Source of the DNA: Galbibacter sp035306585
GTDB lineage: Bacteria > Bacteroidota > Bacteroidia > Flavobacteriales > Flavobacteriaceae
NCBI RefSeq assembly: GCF_035306585.1
Contig: NZ_DATGNU010000051.1
Coordinates: 1-64,000, forward strand
Length of the DNA: 64,000 nucleotides
Reading direction: 5' to 3'
Part shown: positions 18,701 to 25,759 of the stretch, in pieces
Layout: each line of letters begins with the position of its first letter
How positions within the stretch are numbered: the first letter of the stretch is position 1
Notes under the pieces: generated by a model
Seen by the model: the letters and a program-made list of their open reading frames with translations, nothing else
The model's database searches: none
Told to the model about the DNA's origin: nothing
Position numbers and translations under genes: made by a program

Positions 18701-18891
18701 TCTTAGATAGGAGCTTCTTTACGGATCTCTCCCTAAGCGTGGTAGGTCGTAACCTATTCTTCTTCTACAAGGAGGCTGACAACTTTGATCCTGAATCTTC
18801 TTACTCTACCACCAACCTAGGGCAAGGAGTATTGTATTACGCACTTCCTACTACAAAAAGTATAGGACTTAGTTTAAATGTAAAATTTTAA
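15757..18891 (+). CDS. SusC/RagA-family TonB-dependent outer-membrane transporter
   Basis: 1044 residues. A signal peptide (to about LNAQ, residue 22) is followed by a carboxypeptidase-regulatory-like domain (residues 24-105, SGTVTSQEDGLPLPGATVAIK), the plug (residues about 115-230: PLYVVDGVPIDN, SILKGPNAAALYGSRASNGVI) and a 22-strand barrel ending in LSLNVKF. EEVVVTSLG lies in the position of the TonB-interaction region. It imports glycan fragments or other large ligands using TonB energy, in complex with the SusD partner 10 bases downstream. The substrate is not evident. Confidence 0.95.
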   Translation: MRKRLLFFTMFSWLLFSIQLNAQQRSISGTVTSQEDGLPLPGATVAIKGTNMGTSTDFDGNFTLDQVSEQAVLVISMIGFSTQEVSVAGRNSFTISLSADTQQLEEVVVTSLGLTRKRKSLGYSVTEVDGESVSLVKESNVASSLAGKVAGVVVSKSTSGVGGGTRVVIRGNNSITGNNQPLYVVDGVPIDNTALQSSNGSEYSIPDMGNGISDINPDDIASMSILKGPNAAALYGSRASNGVIIITTKSGRPTKGLGISYTSSVTFESPLVLPKYQNEYGRGTDGNFPQIDQSADLNTRVSTVKSHSSWGPRFDGSMRLAYNGQMRPYQAQPNNVKDFFETGSSYVNNISLTAGSDKATVFFSYTNSDLESILPNSSVSRNNFNLRGTANLSDKLSLDAKVTYFKQEANNRPAQGTEGVVAYIWPLVRNVNINDLKTYQNLSNPLDPTQPYAVVAPTSNGGNPYWMLHNDHNADFRTRITGFAKLNYQINDWLSAFARVGTDAVSVEAEGYEATGHHFFYDGRIRFSQNDNTETNYDFLLMFNKEIGSKFNISANAGGNMRHSTYKSNGTNGYDFKIPGRYFLDNTDGTQLTAFQTDKIEKRVNSLYGSASFSYNDMVYLDVTARNDWSSTLPVENQSYFYSSASVSVLLNEIFNLDNANIDLLKLKASTASVGNDTDSQQIVNVFKVAANGYLGNTQITRQNIKFSESLKPEDVSSHEVGLELQAFKNRFYADFAYYQISSKDLIFDVPVDPGTGYGFFRENVGEITNKGFEILVGGTPVDNANFTWSTSVNLSKNENELVSLIDGQDNFTFSSSNSGIVDVRAEVGGGYGDIYTTDWLRNDAGELILTAEGRPQATAERIKMGNYQPDYTGGFTNTFRYKDFTLNALVDFRIGGEVFSATDAGLDASGVSKRSLQYREDGVVVPGVIDDGAGNFSPNSIRISAQDYWGSVSGVGSEYVFSQTNVRLRELSLTYNLPAKFLDRSFFTDLSLSVVGRNLFFFYKEADNFDPESSYSTTNLGQGVLYYALPTTKSIGLSLNVKF

Positions 18892-18901
18892 AGTTGTACC
18901 G

Positions 18902-20593
18902 ATGAAAAAAATATCATATATAACAGTCCTTTTAAGCCTCCTTATTGCAGTGGGTTGTACAAAGGATTTTGAAGAAATTAACAGAGACCCTCAGGGATTT
19001 AGTTCAGATGAGGTGAGTGCTAAGTACTTTTTAACCAGTTCCCAGGTAGGTTTATATGCCCCAGGTAGGTTTGAGTATTGGAGAGCACATTTAATCCATG
19101 CGGACCGTTTTGCGGGGCATTTTAATTTTGGTTTTAATCAATGCTGGTGGGCCGATGAATTAAGCTATAGTTACGATGTAAGTTATACAGATGCGGCCTA
19201 TGGTTGGCTGGCTGGTTATTTTGGAAATATTAAATCCTTCGCAGACTTTACCAAAGAAGGTGGAGAATTTGAAAACCAGTACATGTATGCCATGTCTTTG
19301 ATAATGAAAAGTTTATATTTCCAGATGTACACCGATACCTTCGGAATGGTTCCTTTTTCTGAAGCTGGGGTGGAAGGTATCTTAACGCCAAAATACGACG
19401 CACAGATCGATATCTATAAAGGGATTATTGCGGATTTGGATCAGGCAATGGCTATTATTGGTGATGCGGAACGTACTGGTTTAGGAATTGATGATGTGGG
19501 TGAAAATGATGTGTATTGTGGTGGTGATCTTCAACTTTGGAAAACCATGGCTAATAGCTTAAAACTTCGTTTAGGGATGAGAGCTTTAGGTGCTCCTGGG
19601 GCTGATTTTGCCGAGGCAACCATCACAGAGGCATTAAGCAAGCCTCTTTTAGATGAGGTAACTGGAAGTGTGACCATGAGTAAGGATTTTGTAATCAGTG
19701 AGTGGACCTCTTCATCCTACGGGGATGTTTGGCATGATTTCGGCGGATTAGGATCTAAGTGGACTGTAAGTGAGGAGCTTATAAACATGTTAGACGATCA
19801 TAATGATCCGCGTCTTGCCATCTACGCCAATCCAGCACCTGGAGGATCTTTTGTGTTTACCAATATAAAGGAAGGGGGATCGTATACTGATCCAAATTAC
19901 CAAGAACGCGTTGATTTTATCGAATCTACTTTAATTAAAGCACAAGCAGATTATACTTTAACTCAAGATGGAGATGATATTATAATTGATGTTCCCGCAG
20001 GACAGTATATCGGTCAACCTATTCGTTTTAATGCTGATATTATGCCCTATGTTCGTTATGAGATGTTCAGTACCCCTGGTGATGCCATCATACAGCCACG
20101 TGGGGAGAAGGCTACTGGATATCCTGAAATTATCCTAAGTAGTGCAGAGTCTTATTTTTTACAAGCTGAAGCAGTTGTACGTGGTCTTACATCAGGAGAC
20201 GCACAAGATCTTATGGAAAAAGGAATTATAGAGGCTATGAAACTATGGGATATCTCAGAAGGGGATGCGAATAACTACATTTCAACCAGTGCCCTGGCAG
20301 ATATTTCCGTGGGTACAATGGAGGAAAAATTAGAAAAAATCGCCTTACAACGCTGGCTGGCAAGCTACACTGATGGTTTTGAAGCCTGGGCTATCGTACG
20401 GGATACTGGATATCCTTCTGGTTTGGCTGCAGGGGTTTCAAATCCTGTAATCTTTGGACTTGGTACTCTTAATGGGGATTACCCACAACGACTTCGTTAT
20501 GGATCCGGGGCCCAAGCGAATCCGAATTACGCCCAGGCCGTAGGTCAACAGGGTCCAGATACACAAGGTACCAAATTGTGGTGGGCAAAATAA
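18902..20593 (+). CDS. SusD/RagB-family nutrient-binding lipoprotein
   Basis: 563 residues. The signal peptide ends in a lipobox (IAVGC near residue 19) and is followed by TKDFEEINRDPQG, the typical SusD-like_2 opening. The remainder has TPR-like helices (WKTMANSLKLRLGMRA) and the YPEIILSSAESYFLQAEA region found in this family. It forms the lid of the SusC transporter and binds the ligand at the surface. Only 10 bases separate it from susC, and a terminator follows, so these genes end the transcription unit. Confidence 0.93.
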   Translation: MKKISYITVLLSLLIAVGCTKDFEEINRDPQGFSSDEVSAKYFLTSSQVGLYAPGRFEYWRAHLIHADRFAGHFNFGFNQCWWADELSYSYDVSYTDAAYGWLAGYFGNIKSFADFTKEGGEFENQYMYAMSLIMKSLYFQMYTDTFGMVPFSEAGVEGILTPKYDAQIDIYKGIIADLDQAMAIIGDAERTGLGIDDVGENDVYCGGDLQLWKTMANSLKLRLGMRALGAPGADFAEATITEALSKPLLDEVTGSVTMSKDFVISEWTSSSYGDVWHDFGGLGSKWTVSEELINMLDDHNDPRLAIYANPAPGGSFVFTNIKEGGSYTDPNYQERVDFIESTLIKAQADYTLTQDGDDIIIDVPAGQYIGQPIRFNADIMPYVRYEMFSTPGDAIIQPRGEKATGYPEIILSSAESYFLQAEAVVRGLTSGDAQDLMEKGIIEAMKLWDISEGDANNYISTSALADISVGTMEEKLEKIALQRWLASYTDGFEAWAIVRDTGYPSGLAAGVSNPVIFGLGTLNGDYPQRLRYGSGAQANPNYAQAVGQQGPDTQGTKLWWAK

Positions 20594-20621
20594 AGCGAAA
20601 GTTTGAGTTTAGATTGTTAAA

Positions 20622-20649
20622 GGGGTCGTTCTAAGGAACGGCCCTTTTT
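20622..20649 (+). terminator. Terminator after the SusC/SusD pair
   Basis: A GC-rich hairpin, GGGTCGTTC paired with GAACGGCCC around TAAG, followed by a T run. Confidence 0.85.
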
Positions 20650-20659
20650 GTTGATTACC

Positions 20660-20671
20660 TGATAATTGTCA
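20660..20671. promoter_or_regulatory. Putative Fnr-type operator upstream of hemN
   Basis: TGATA-AT-TGTCA, 52 bases before the hemN ATG. The same TGATA-WW-TGTCA palindrome recurs before ccoS and ccoI at 53 and 51 bases. A TAATTTTA element at 20695-20702 resembles the -7 box, placing the site centre about 43 bases upstream of the predicted start, a position suited to activation. Confidence 0.7.
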
Positions 20672-20723
20672 TTTTTTGCTCCACTGGAATTTGCTAATTT
20701 TATAGGATTAAAATGCTAGGAAA

Positions 20724-22082
20724 ATGAGTGGAAGTCTAATTCAAAAGTACAACGTTCCAGGACCGCGCTACACAAGCTATCCGACGGTTCCCTATTGGGA
20801 TTCAACAACCTTCGATTCGAAAAAGTGGAAAACATCTGTTAAATGCGCTTTTGATGAAAATCAAAAGGAACTAAGTCTATATATCCATTTGCCATTTTGT
20901 GAGAGCCTCTGTACGTTTTGTGGATGTCATAAACGCATCACCAAAAGGCATGAAGTGGAAACACCCTATATCGAATCTTTGCTAAAAGAATGGCAGTTGT
21001 ATGTTAACCTTTTTAAGGACACTCCTGTTGTAAAGGAAATTCACCTAGGAGGAGGCACGCCTACCTTCTTTTCCCCTGAAAACCTAAAGGAGCTCATTGA
21101 TGGAATTTTTAAAATAGCCAAGCGTGGACAAGATGTGGAATTCAGTTTCGAAGGACACCCTAACAATACAAAAAGGGACCACCTCCAGGTATTATTTGAC
21201 CTTGGCTTCAGACGAGTGAGTTATGGGGTTCAAGATTACAATCCGCGCGTTCAAAAGGCGATCAATAGAATACAGCCCTTTGAAAACGTGGAAAGGGTCA
21301 CCGAACAATCCAGAGAAATAGGCTATACCTCGGTAAGTCATGATCTTATTTTTGGACTTCCTTTCCAACGAAAAGAACATATTTTAGATAACATCGTAAA
21401 GACTGCTAAACTATTGCCTGATAGGATTGCTTTTTATAGTTACGCACATGTTCCTTGGATTAAAGGAAATGGTCAAAGAGGTTTTGATGAAAAAGACATT
21501 CCAAATGGAGATGAGAAACGAGAACTCTACGAATTAGGGAAAAAACTATTGGCCGATGCTGGGTATGAGGAAATTGGAATGGACCACTTTGCCCTTAAAA
21601 CCGATTCTATGTACATCGCTATGAAACAGGGAAGTTTGCATAGAAATTTTATGGGATACACCATGCAAAACACCAGTTTAATGATTGGTTTAGGGGTTTC
21701 AAGTATTAGCGATAGTTGGTCGGCGTTTGCTCAAAACGAAAAAGACATCAATACTTATAAAGATTTAGTTAATCAAGGAGAAATACCAGTTTTTAAAGGT
21801 CATGTATTATCCAATCACGATTTGGTTCTTAGAAAGCATATTCTAAATCTAATGTGTCAATTTCAAACTAGCTGGCAGGATAATGCCATGAAGTTTGCGG
21901 AGTTAGACGAAGTTATAGACTCCTTGCAGGAATTAGAAAATGACGGACTGCTTCATTTTATAAACCAAGGGATACAAGTGACTGATCTGGGCAGAGCGTT
22001 TATCCGTAATATCTGTATGGCATTTGATGTGTACCTTCGCAAAAATAAACCTGAAACACAGTTGTTTTCCTTGACGGTATAA
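20724..22082 (+). CDS. hemN: Oxygen-independent coproporphyrinogen III oxidase HemN
   Basis: A radical-SAM enzyme that oxidatively decarboxylates coproporphyrinogen III to protoporphyrinogen IX without oxygen. 452 residues, the normal HemN length. The cluster motif is CESLCTFCGC (CxxxCxxC plus the conserved following Cys), and HLGGGTPTFF is the SAM-binding loop. The N-terminal YNVPGPRYTSYPTVPYW is typical of true HemN rather than HemW. It supplies haem under low oxygen, in keeping with its position beside the cbb3 oxidase cluster and the shared operator upstream. Confidence 0.95.
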   Translation: MSGSLIQKYNVPGPRYTSYPTVPYWDSTTFDSKKWKTSVKCAFDENQKELSLYIHLPFCESLCTFCGCHKRITKRHEVETPYIESLLKEWQLYVNLFKDTPVVKEIHLGGGTPTFFSPENLKELIDGIFKIAKRGQDVEFSFEGHPNNTKRDHLQVLFDLGFRRVSYGVQDYNPRVQKAINRIQPFENVERVTEQSREIGYTSVSHDLIFGLPFQRKEHILDNIVKTAKLLPDRIAFYSYAHVPWIKGNGQRGFDEKDIPNGDEKRELYELGKKLLADAGYEEIGMDHFALKTDSMYIAMKQGSLHRNFMGYTMQNTSLMIGLGVSSISDSWSAFAQNEKDINTYKDLVNQGEIPVFKGHVLSNHDLVLRKHILNLMCQFQTSWQDNAMKFAELDEVIDSLQELENDGLLHFINQGIQVTDLGRAFIRNICMAFDVYLRKNKPETQLFSLTV

Positions 22083-22102
22083 AAGGCGCTAAAGAACATT
22101 GG

Positions 22103-22810
22103 TTATGGTACGATGCAGTTTGGATCAGCTTTGATAAAGAGTTGTAGATTCGAAGGTGATATATAAGGTATTCCAAGACCCATACCACGCATAACAAATA
22201 ATAGTCCGATAACAACTACAGCCACTGGTATAGCTTTGGTTATTTTTTGCCTCATGGAAACCGATAGGAAATTACCTAAGTAGGCCGCTGTGGTCATTAG
22301 AGGTATCGTACCCACACCGAAAAGAAGCATATACAAGCCACTCTGCAGGGGACTGGCAAATGCCAAAGCTCCGAAGAGTCCCATATATACCATACCACAA
22401 GGTAGAAGACCGTTTAAAAGGCCGATGGAAAATAGGGCTGAGGTCCTATTTTTCTTTAATTGTTTTCCAAGAGCCGTTTTGGCTCTAGACATCCATGAGA
22501 AACTCCATTGTGATATCTTGCTTTTTTGAAGAAATTTCATGGGAATAAGCACTGCTAAAATCATCAAAATACCAATAGCAATCGATAAGCGCTGTTGCAT
22601 ATCCGCTACAAAAAGCCCTTTCCCGAACCATCCGAATAAGACACCGAGGGCTCCATAGGTTAACAAGCGTCCAAAGTGATACAGGAAAATCTGAGCTAGC
22701 TTTTTGGCGGGACTTTGATGATCCAATGGTAGCAAAAATGCAATTGGACCGCACATCCCTACGCAGTGCAGACTTCCTAATAACCCCAATAGCAGACCAG
22801 AAAATATCAC
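22103..22810 (-). CDS. TauE/SafE-like (DsbD_2) membrane protein of the cbb3 cluster
   Basis: About 235 residues with six or so membrane segments. The N-terminal HCVGMCGP motif is the hallmark of the DsbD_2 group often annotated as sulfite exporter TauE/SafE and found with ccoGHIS genes. A role in copper or thiol handling during oxidase assembly is inferred from context; sulfite export is not supported. The start GTG at 22808-22810 overlaps the TGA stop of the fixH-like gene as GTGA, suggesting coupled translation. The frame is open upstream but that part reads through fixH in another frame and is not membrane-like. Confidence 0.85.
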   Translation of the reverse strand: MIFSGLLLGLLGSLHCVGMCGPIAFLLPLDHQSPAKKLAQIFLYHFGRLLTYGALGVLFGWFGKGLFVADMQQRLSIAIGILMILAVLIPMKFLQKSKISQWSFSWMSRAKTALGKQLKKNRTSALFSIGLLNGLLPCGMVYMGLFGALAFASPLQSGLYMLLFGVGTIPLMTTAAYLGNFLSVSMRQKITKAIPVAVVVIGLLFVMRGMGLGIPYISPSNLQLFIKADPNCIVP

Positions 22811-23256
22811 TGTAACATCAATTTTGTTTTGAAATAATATGGTTGCTGGTTCGCCTGCCAGTTTATCTCTACATCCCAACGCCCTTCCACAAGGTACTTA
22901 GAGGGTATGAGCATTTGTGATTGCTCAAGATTTATGGCTGTGGTAAAGTCCAGTTTTTTATTTGAAGGATTGTACATATACACAGAGCCTTTGATCTGTT
23001 CATCATGTAAATTATCAGGAAAACGAATCAATAGCCCTTCAGAAAGCTGTTTTACCTTAATACTGTAGTCCATCGCAGCTGCTGCTGCAGCATTGTCAAT
23101 TTTCTGTTGTAACTCAAGTTCTTTTTTGTAATAATCTTCGGTTACCAAGTCATGTTGGTAAATCTCATTGGTGTTCATTTTAATAACTAAGAAGCCTATA
23201 AAGCTTATAAACATGACAAAGGCTATAACGATTCCTGTCCCCCAGTTGAATTTCAT
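22807..23256 (-). CDS. FixH/CcoH-family protein
   Basis: 149 residues with one N-terminal membrane helix (residues about 7-26) and a C-terminal beta-rich periplasmic domain. Between them EIYQHDLVTEDYYKKELELQQKID-like sequence (the YY..EL region) is typical of FixH. FixH is needed for assembly of the cbb3 oxidase, probably in copper delivery or in stabilising intermediates. It lies 11 bases after ccoG and overlaps the TauE-like gene by four bases. Confidence 0.88.
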   Translation of the reverse strand: MKFNWGTGIVIAFVMFISFIGFLVIKMNTNEIYQHDLVTEDYYKKELELQQKIDNAAAAAAMDYSIKVKQLSEGLLIRFPDNLHDEQIKGSVYMYNPSNKKLDFTTAINLEQSQMLIPSKYLVEGRWDVEINWQANQQPYYFKTKLMLQ

Positions 23257-23267
23257 ACGGTTATTTT

Positions 23268-24689
23268 TTAATTACTAAAACTTCTAGGCCCTAAGAAGGT
23301 GGTGGTGGTTGTTTCAATTAAAGCATCACCATTATAGACTCCTATTTTTACCTTATTCTTATCATAATCCAGCAAGGCTTTGTCGATCTCAATAAAGAGA
23401 GTGCCTTCAGCAAGTCCTTCTTTATCGATTTTAAAACTGCTGTTGCCGACAGTGGAGATCTTTCCTTTAGGTTCAATCAGTTCAAAGCGAACGCTGTCAA
23501 TGGCATTCACTGTTTTGTTAATTACCTTATAAGTGTACACATTACTGATGGTAAATTCTCCTTTTTCTTGATACAACTGACCTGGAAGTCTCAAAATGGA
23601 AGCTTCCACATCATTTCTTAAAAATAGCATACCGATTAATAAACCGGTTAAAATGATCAATACAGCGGAGTATCCTTTAAGTCTTGGCGTGAATTTAAAA
23701 GGCATTTTTTTCTCAATGTTCTCCTCACTTGCATAGCGAATAAGCCCTCTTGGATAATTGACCTTGTCCATGATATCATCACAGGCATCGATGCAAGCCG
23801 TACAATTCACGCATTCTAATTGTGTTCCGTTTCGAATATCAATTCCAGTAGGGCAAACATTGACGCATTGCATACAGTCAATACAATCCCCATATCCTAA
23901 AGCACCACGATCTTCATTTTTTTTGTATTTTTTTCGACCGTTTTCACGTTCCCCACGCTTGTGATCATAGGCCACAACGATTGATTTGGTGTCTAGTAAA
24001 ACACCCTGTAAACGACCATATGGGCACGCAATGATACATACCTGTTCACGAAACCAAGCAAAAACAAAATAGAACACCGCGGTAAAAATCAGCAGCGAGA
24101 TAAAAGTGGAAAGGTGGTTTAAAGGATTACTTTGTACATATTGAATCAGTGTATCGCTTGAGATTAAGTAAGCCAAAAATACATTGGCAATGAGGAAGGA
24201 AATAATAAAGAAGATGATCCATTTCAGGACTCTTTTACGGATCTTTTCAGCATCCCATTTTTGTCTGCTCAACCTTATTTGGGCTCCCCGATCCCCCTCA
24301 ATCCAGTACTCGATCCTTCTAAAGACCATTTCCATAAAGATCGTTTGAGGACATATCCATCCACAAAAGATCCTCCCAAATGCGGCTGTGAAAAATCCAA
24401 TAAAGACTACCCCTATGACCATCGATAATACAAATAGATAAAAATCCTGAGGCCAGAAAGGAAAACCAAAAATATTAAACCGACGCTCTACGATATTAAA
24501 TAACAAGAATTGATCGCCGTTGATCTTTACAAAGGGAGCGGTAATTAGGAATAGCAACAGTGCATAACTGACATATTTTCGGTAGGTATAAAATTTTCCA
24601 GAAGGTTTTTTAGGATAAACCCAAGCTCTTTTCCCTTCTTCATTGATGGTTCCTATGGTGTCCCTAAAACTTTCTTTTTCTGTGCTCAT
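23268..24689 (-). CDS. ccoG: Cytochrome c oxidase accessory protein CcoG (RdxA/FixG)
   Basis: 473 residues with about five membrane segments. There is a conserved FCGWICPQTIFMEMVFRRIE region and two ferredoxin-type [4Fe-4S] motifs, CIDCMQCVNVCP and CVNCTACIDACDD. The C-terminal Ig-like domain ends at FLGPRSF. In other bacteria CcoG acts as a cupric reductase during cbb3 assembly. It is 12 bases downstream of ccoP, in the same operon. Confidence 0.95.
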   Translation of the reverse strand: MSTEKESFRDTIGTINEEGKRAWVYPKKPSGKFYTYRKYVSYALLLFLITAPFVKINGDQFLLFNIVERRFNIFGFPFWPQDFYLFVLSMVIGVVFIGFFTAAFGRIFCGWICPQTIFMEMVFRRIEYWIEGDRGAQIRLSRQKWDAEKIRKRVLKWIIFFIISFLIANVFLAYLISSDTLIQYVQSNPLNHLSTFISLLIFTAVFYFVFAWFREQVCIIACPYGRLQGVLLDTKSIVVAYDHKRGERENGRKKYKKNEDRGALGYGDCIDCMQCVNVCPTGIDIRNGTQLECVNCTACIDACDDIMDKVNYPRGLIRYASEENIEKKMPFKFTPRLKGYSAVLIILTGLLIGMLFLRNDVEASILRLPGQLYQEKGEFTISNVYTYKVINKTVNAIDSVRFELIEPKGKISTVGNSSFKIDKEGLAEGTLFIEIDKALLDYDKNKVKIGVYNGDALIETTTTTFLGPRSFSN

Positions 24690-24701
24690 CTCATTAATGA
24701 A

Positions 24702-25574
24702 TTATTCTATAGCTGCGCTATCATCATTCCAAATTTCTCCTTCTGGGTCTTTACCATCCACAGGATTGTTCGCTGAAAGACTCATTACATAACTTGCTAC
24801 TTGTTGAATTTCTGAAGGTTTTAGGGATTGTTTCCAAGAGACCATCCCTTTTCCACTACGACCTCCTTCAGAAATGGTATTAAAGATGTTCTTAATACCG
24901 CCCCCTAGAATCCAATACTCATCGGTTAGGTTTGGGCCAATACCACCGCCACCATCCATACGGTGACATGCGACACAGAGTGTGTTATAAATACCTTCGC
25001 CAGCTTTTAAATCGGATGCCTCTGTTAATAAAACGACATTATCAGCATCGATAAGATCCTTAGCGGTTTTCTTATATTCCTCAATGGCTATGGTGGCCGC
25101 GGCAACTTCTTTTTCAAGTTCCACATATTGATTATCGGCTCCTAGGATTTCAAAACGAACCAAATAAATGATCGCAAATACTATGGAGGCGTAAAAGCCA
25201 TATTTCCACCATGGAGGTAAGGTGTTATCCAACTCCTGTATGCCGTCGTAATTGTGATCCATGATGACTTCTGCTTCCTTTTCTAAAGGTGTTGAATCCA
25301 TGAGTTTATCCACAATCTTCTTAAACCACGCAAATTCATGCTCCTTTTCTTGCGCTAGGTCTTTTTGTGGAGAAATTGCTTGGGTAATTGAGTTCATTGC
25401 GGCTATCATGATCTCTAAGCCAATGAGGAGCACCACAAAAAGCCCTAAGAATAGTGCGACTTCTGGGTACTTTATAAAGGCTGGAATATCCCCTGAATCA
25501 ATAAAGTATTCTGCCAATATAAAAACGACTGTTAGGATAAGTAATACTCTAAGATAGGATGTAAATGTTCTCAT
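24702..25574 (-). CDS. ccoP: cbb3-type oxidase c-type cytochrome subunit CcoP
   Basis: 290 residues. Two N-terminal membrane segments are followed by the LDNTLPPWWKYGFY segment with a third helix that marks the CcoP N-terminal domain. A single cytochrome c domain follows with haem motif CVACH and later Met ligand candidates (GKGMVSW). Proteobacterial CcoP has two haem c domains; one haem is usual for Bacteroidota. It passes electrons to the CcoNO catalytic chain. The start overlaps the end of ccoQ by four bases. Confidence 0.93.
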   Translation of the reverse strand: MRTFTSYLRVLLILTVVFILAEYFIDSGDIPAFIKYPEVALFLGLFVVLLIGLEIMIAAMNSITQAISPQKDLAQEKEHEFAWFKKIVDKLMDSTPLEKEAEVIMDHNYDGIQELDNTLPPWWKYGFYASIVFAIIYLVRFEILGADNQYVELEKEVAAATIAIEEYKKTAKDLIDADNVVLLTEASDLKAGEGIYNTLCVACHRMDGGGGIGPNLTDEYWILGGGIKNIFNTISEGGRSGKGMVSWKQSLKPSEIQQVASYVMSLSANNPVDGKDPEGEIWNDDSAAIE

Positions 25575-25759
25575 TTTTTGTCAGTTTTATCGTTGATATC
25601 CAAGGGTAAATGACTCATTTTTTGTAAGTAATCCTTTTTAGCAGTGGCAACCCACCAAAAAAGAAGAACAAAAAATATAAAGAACACTAGTAGTGAGATG
25701 ATCGGATATATGGCAACCCCATCAATGGAATCCATATAATTTTTGACAAACTTCATCAT
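25571..25759 (-). CDS. ccoQ: cbb3-type oxidase small subunit CcoQ/FixQ
   Basis: A 62-residue protein with one membrane helix (residues about 17-37, IISLLVFFIFFVLLFWW) and a charged C-terminus. Size and position between ccoNO and ccoP identify it as the CcoQ/FixQ stabilising subunit. It overlaps both neighbours by four bases (ATGA type), indicating tight translational coupling. Confidence 0.85.
   Translation of the reverse strand: MMKFVKNYMDSIDGVAIYPIISLLVFFIFFVLLFWWVATAKKDYLQKMSHLPLDINDKTDKK

Noticed and set aside
22811..22879. N-terminal extension of the TauE-like protein
   Set aside because: It is a shadow of the fixH frame, and the GTG that overlaps the fixH stop gives the expected membrane start.
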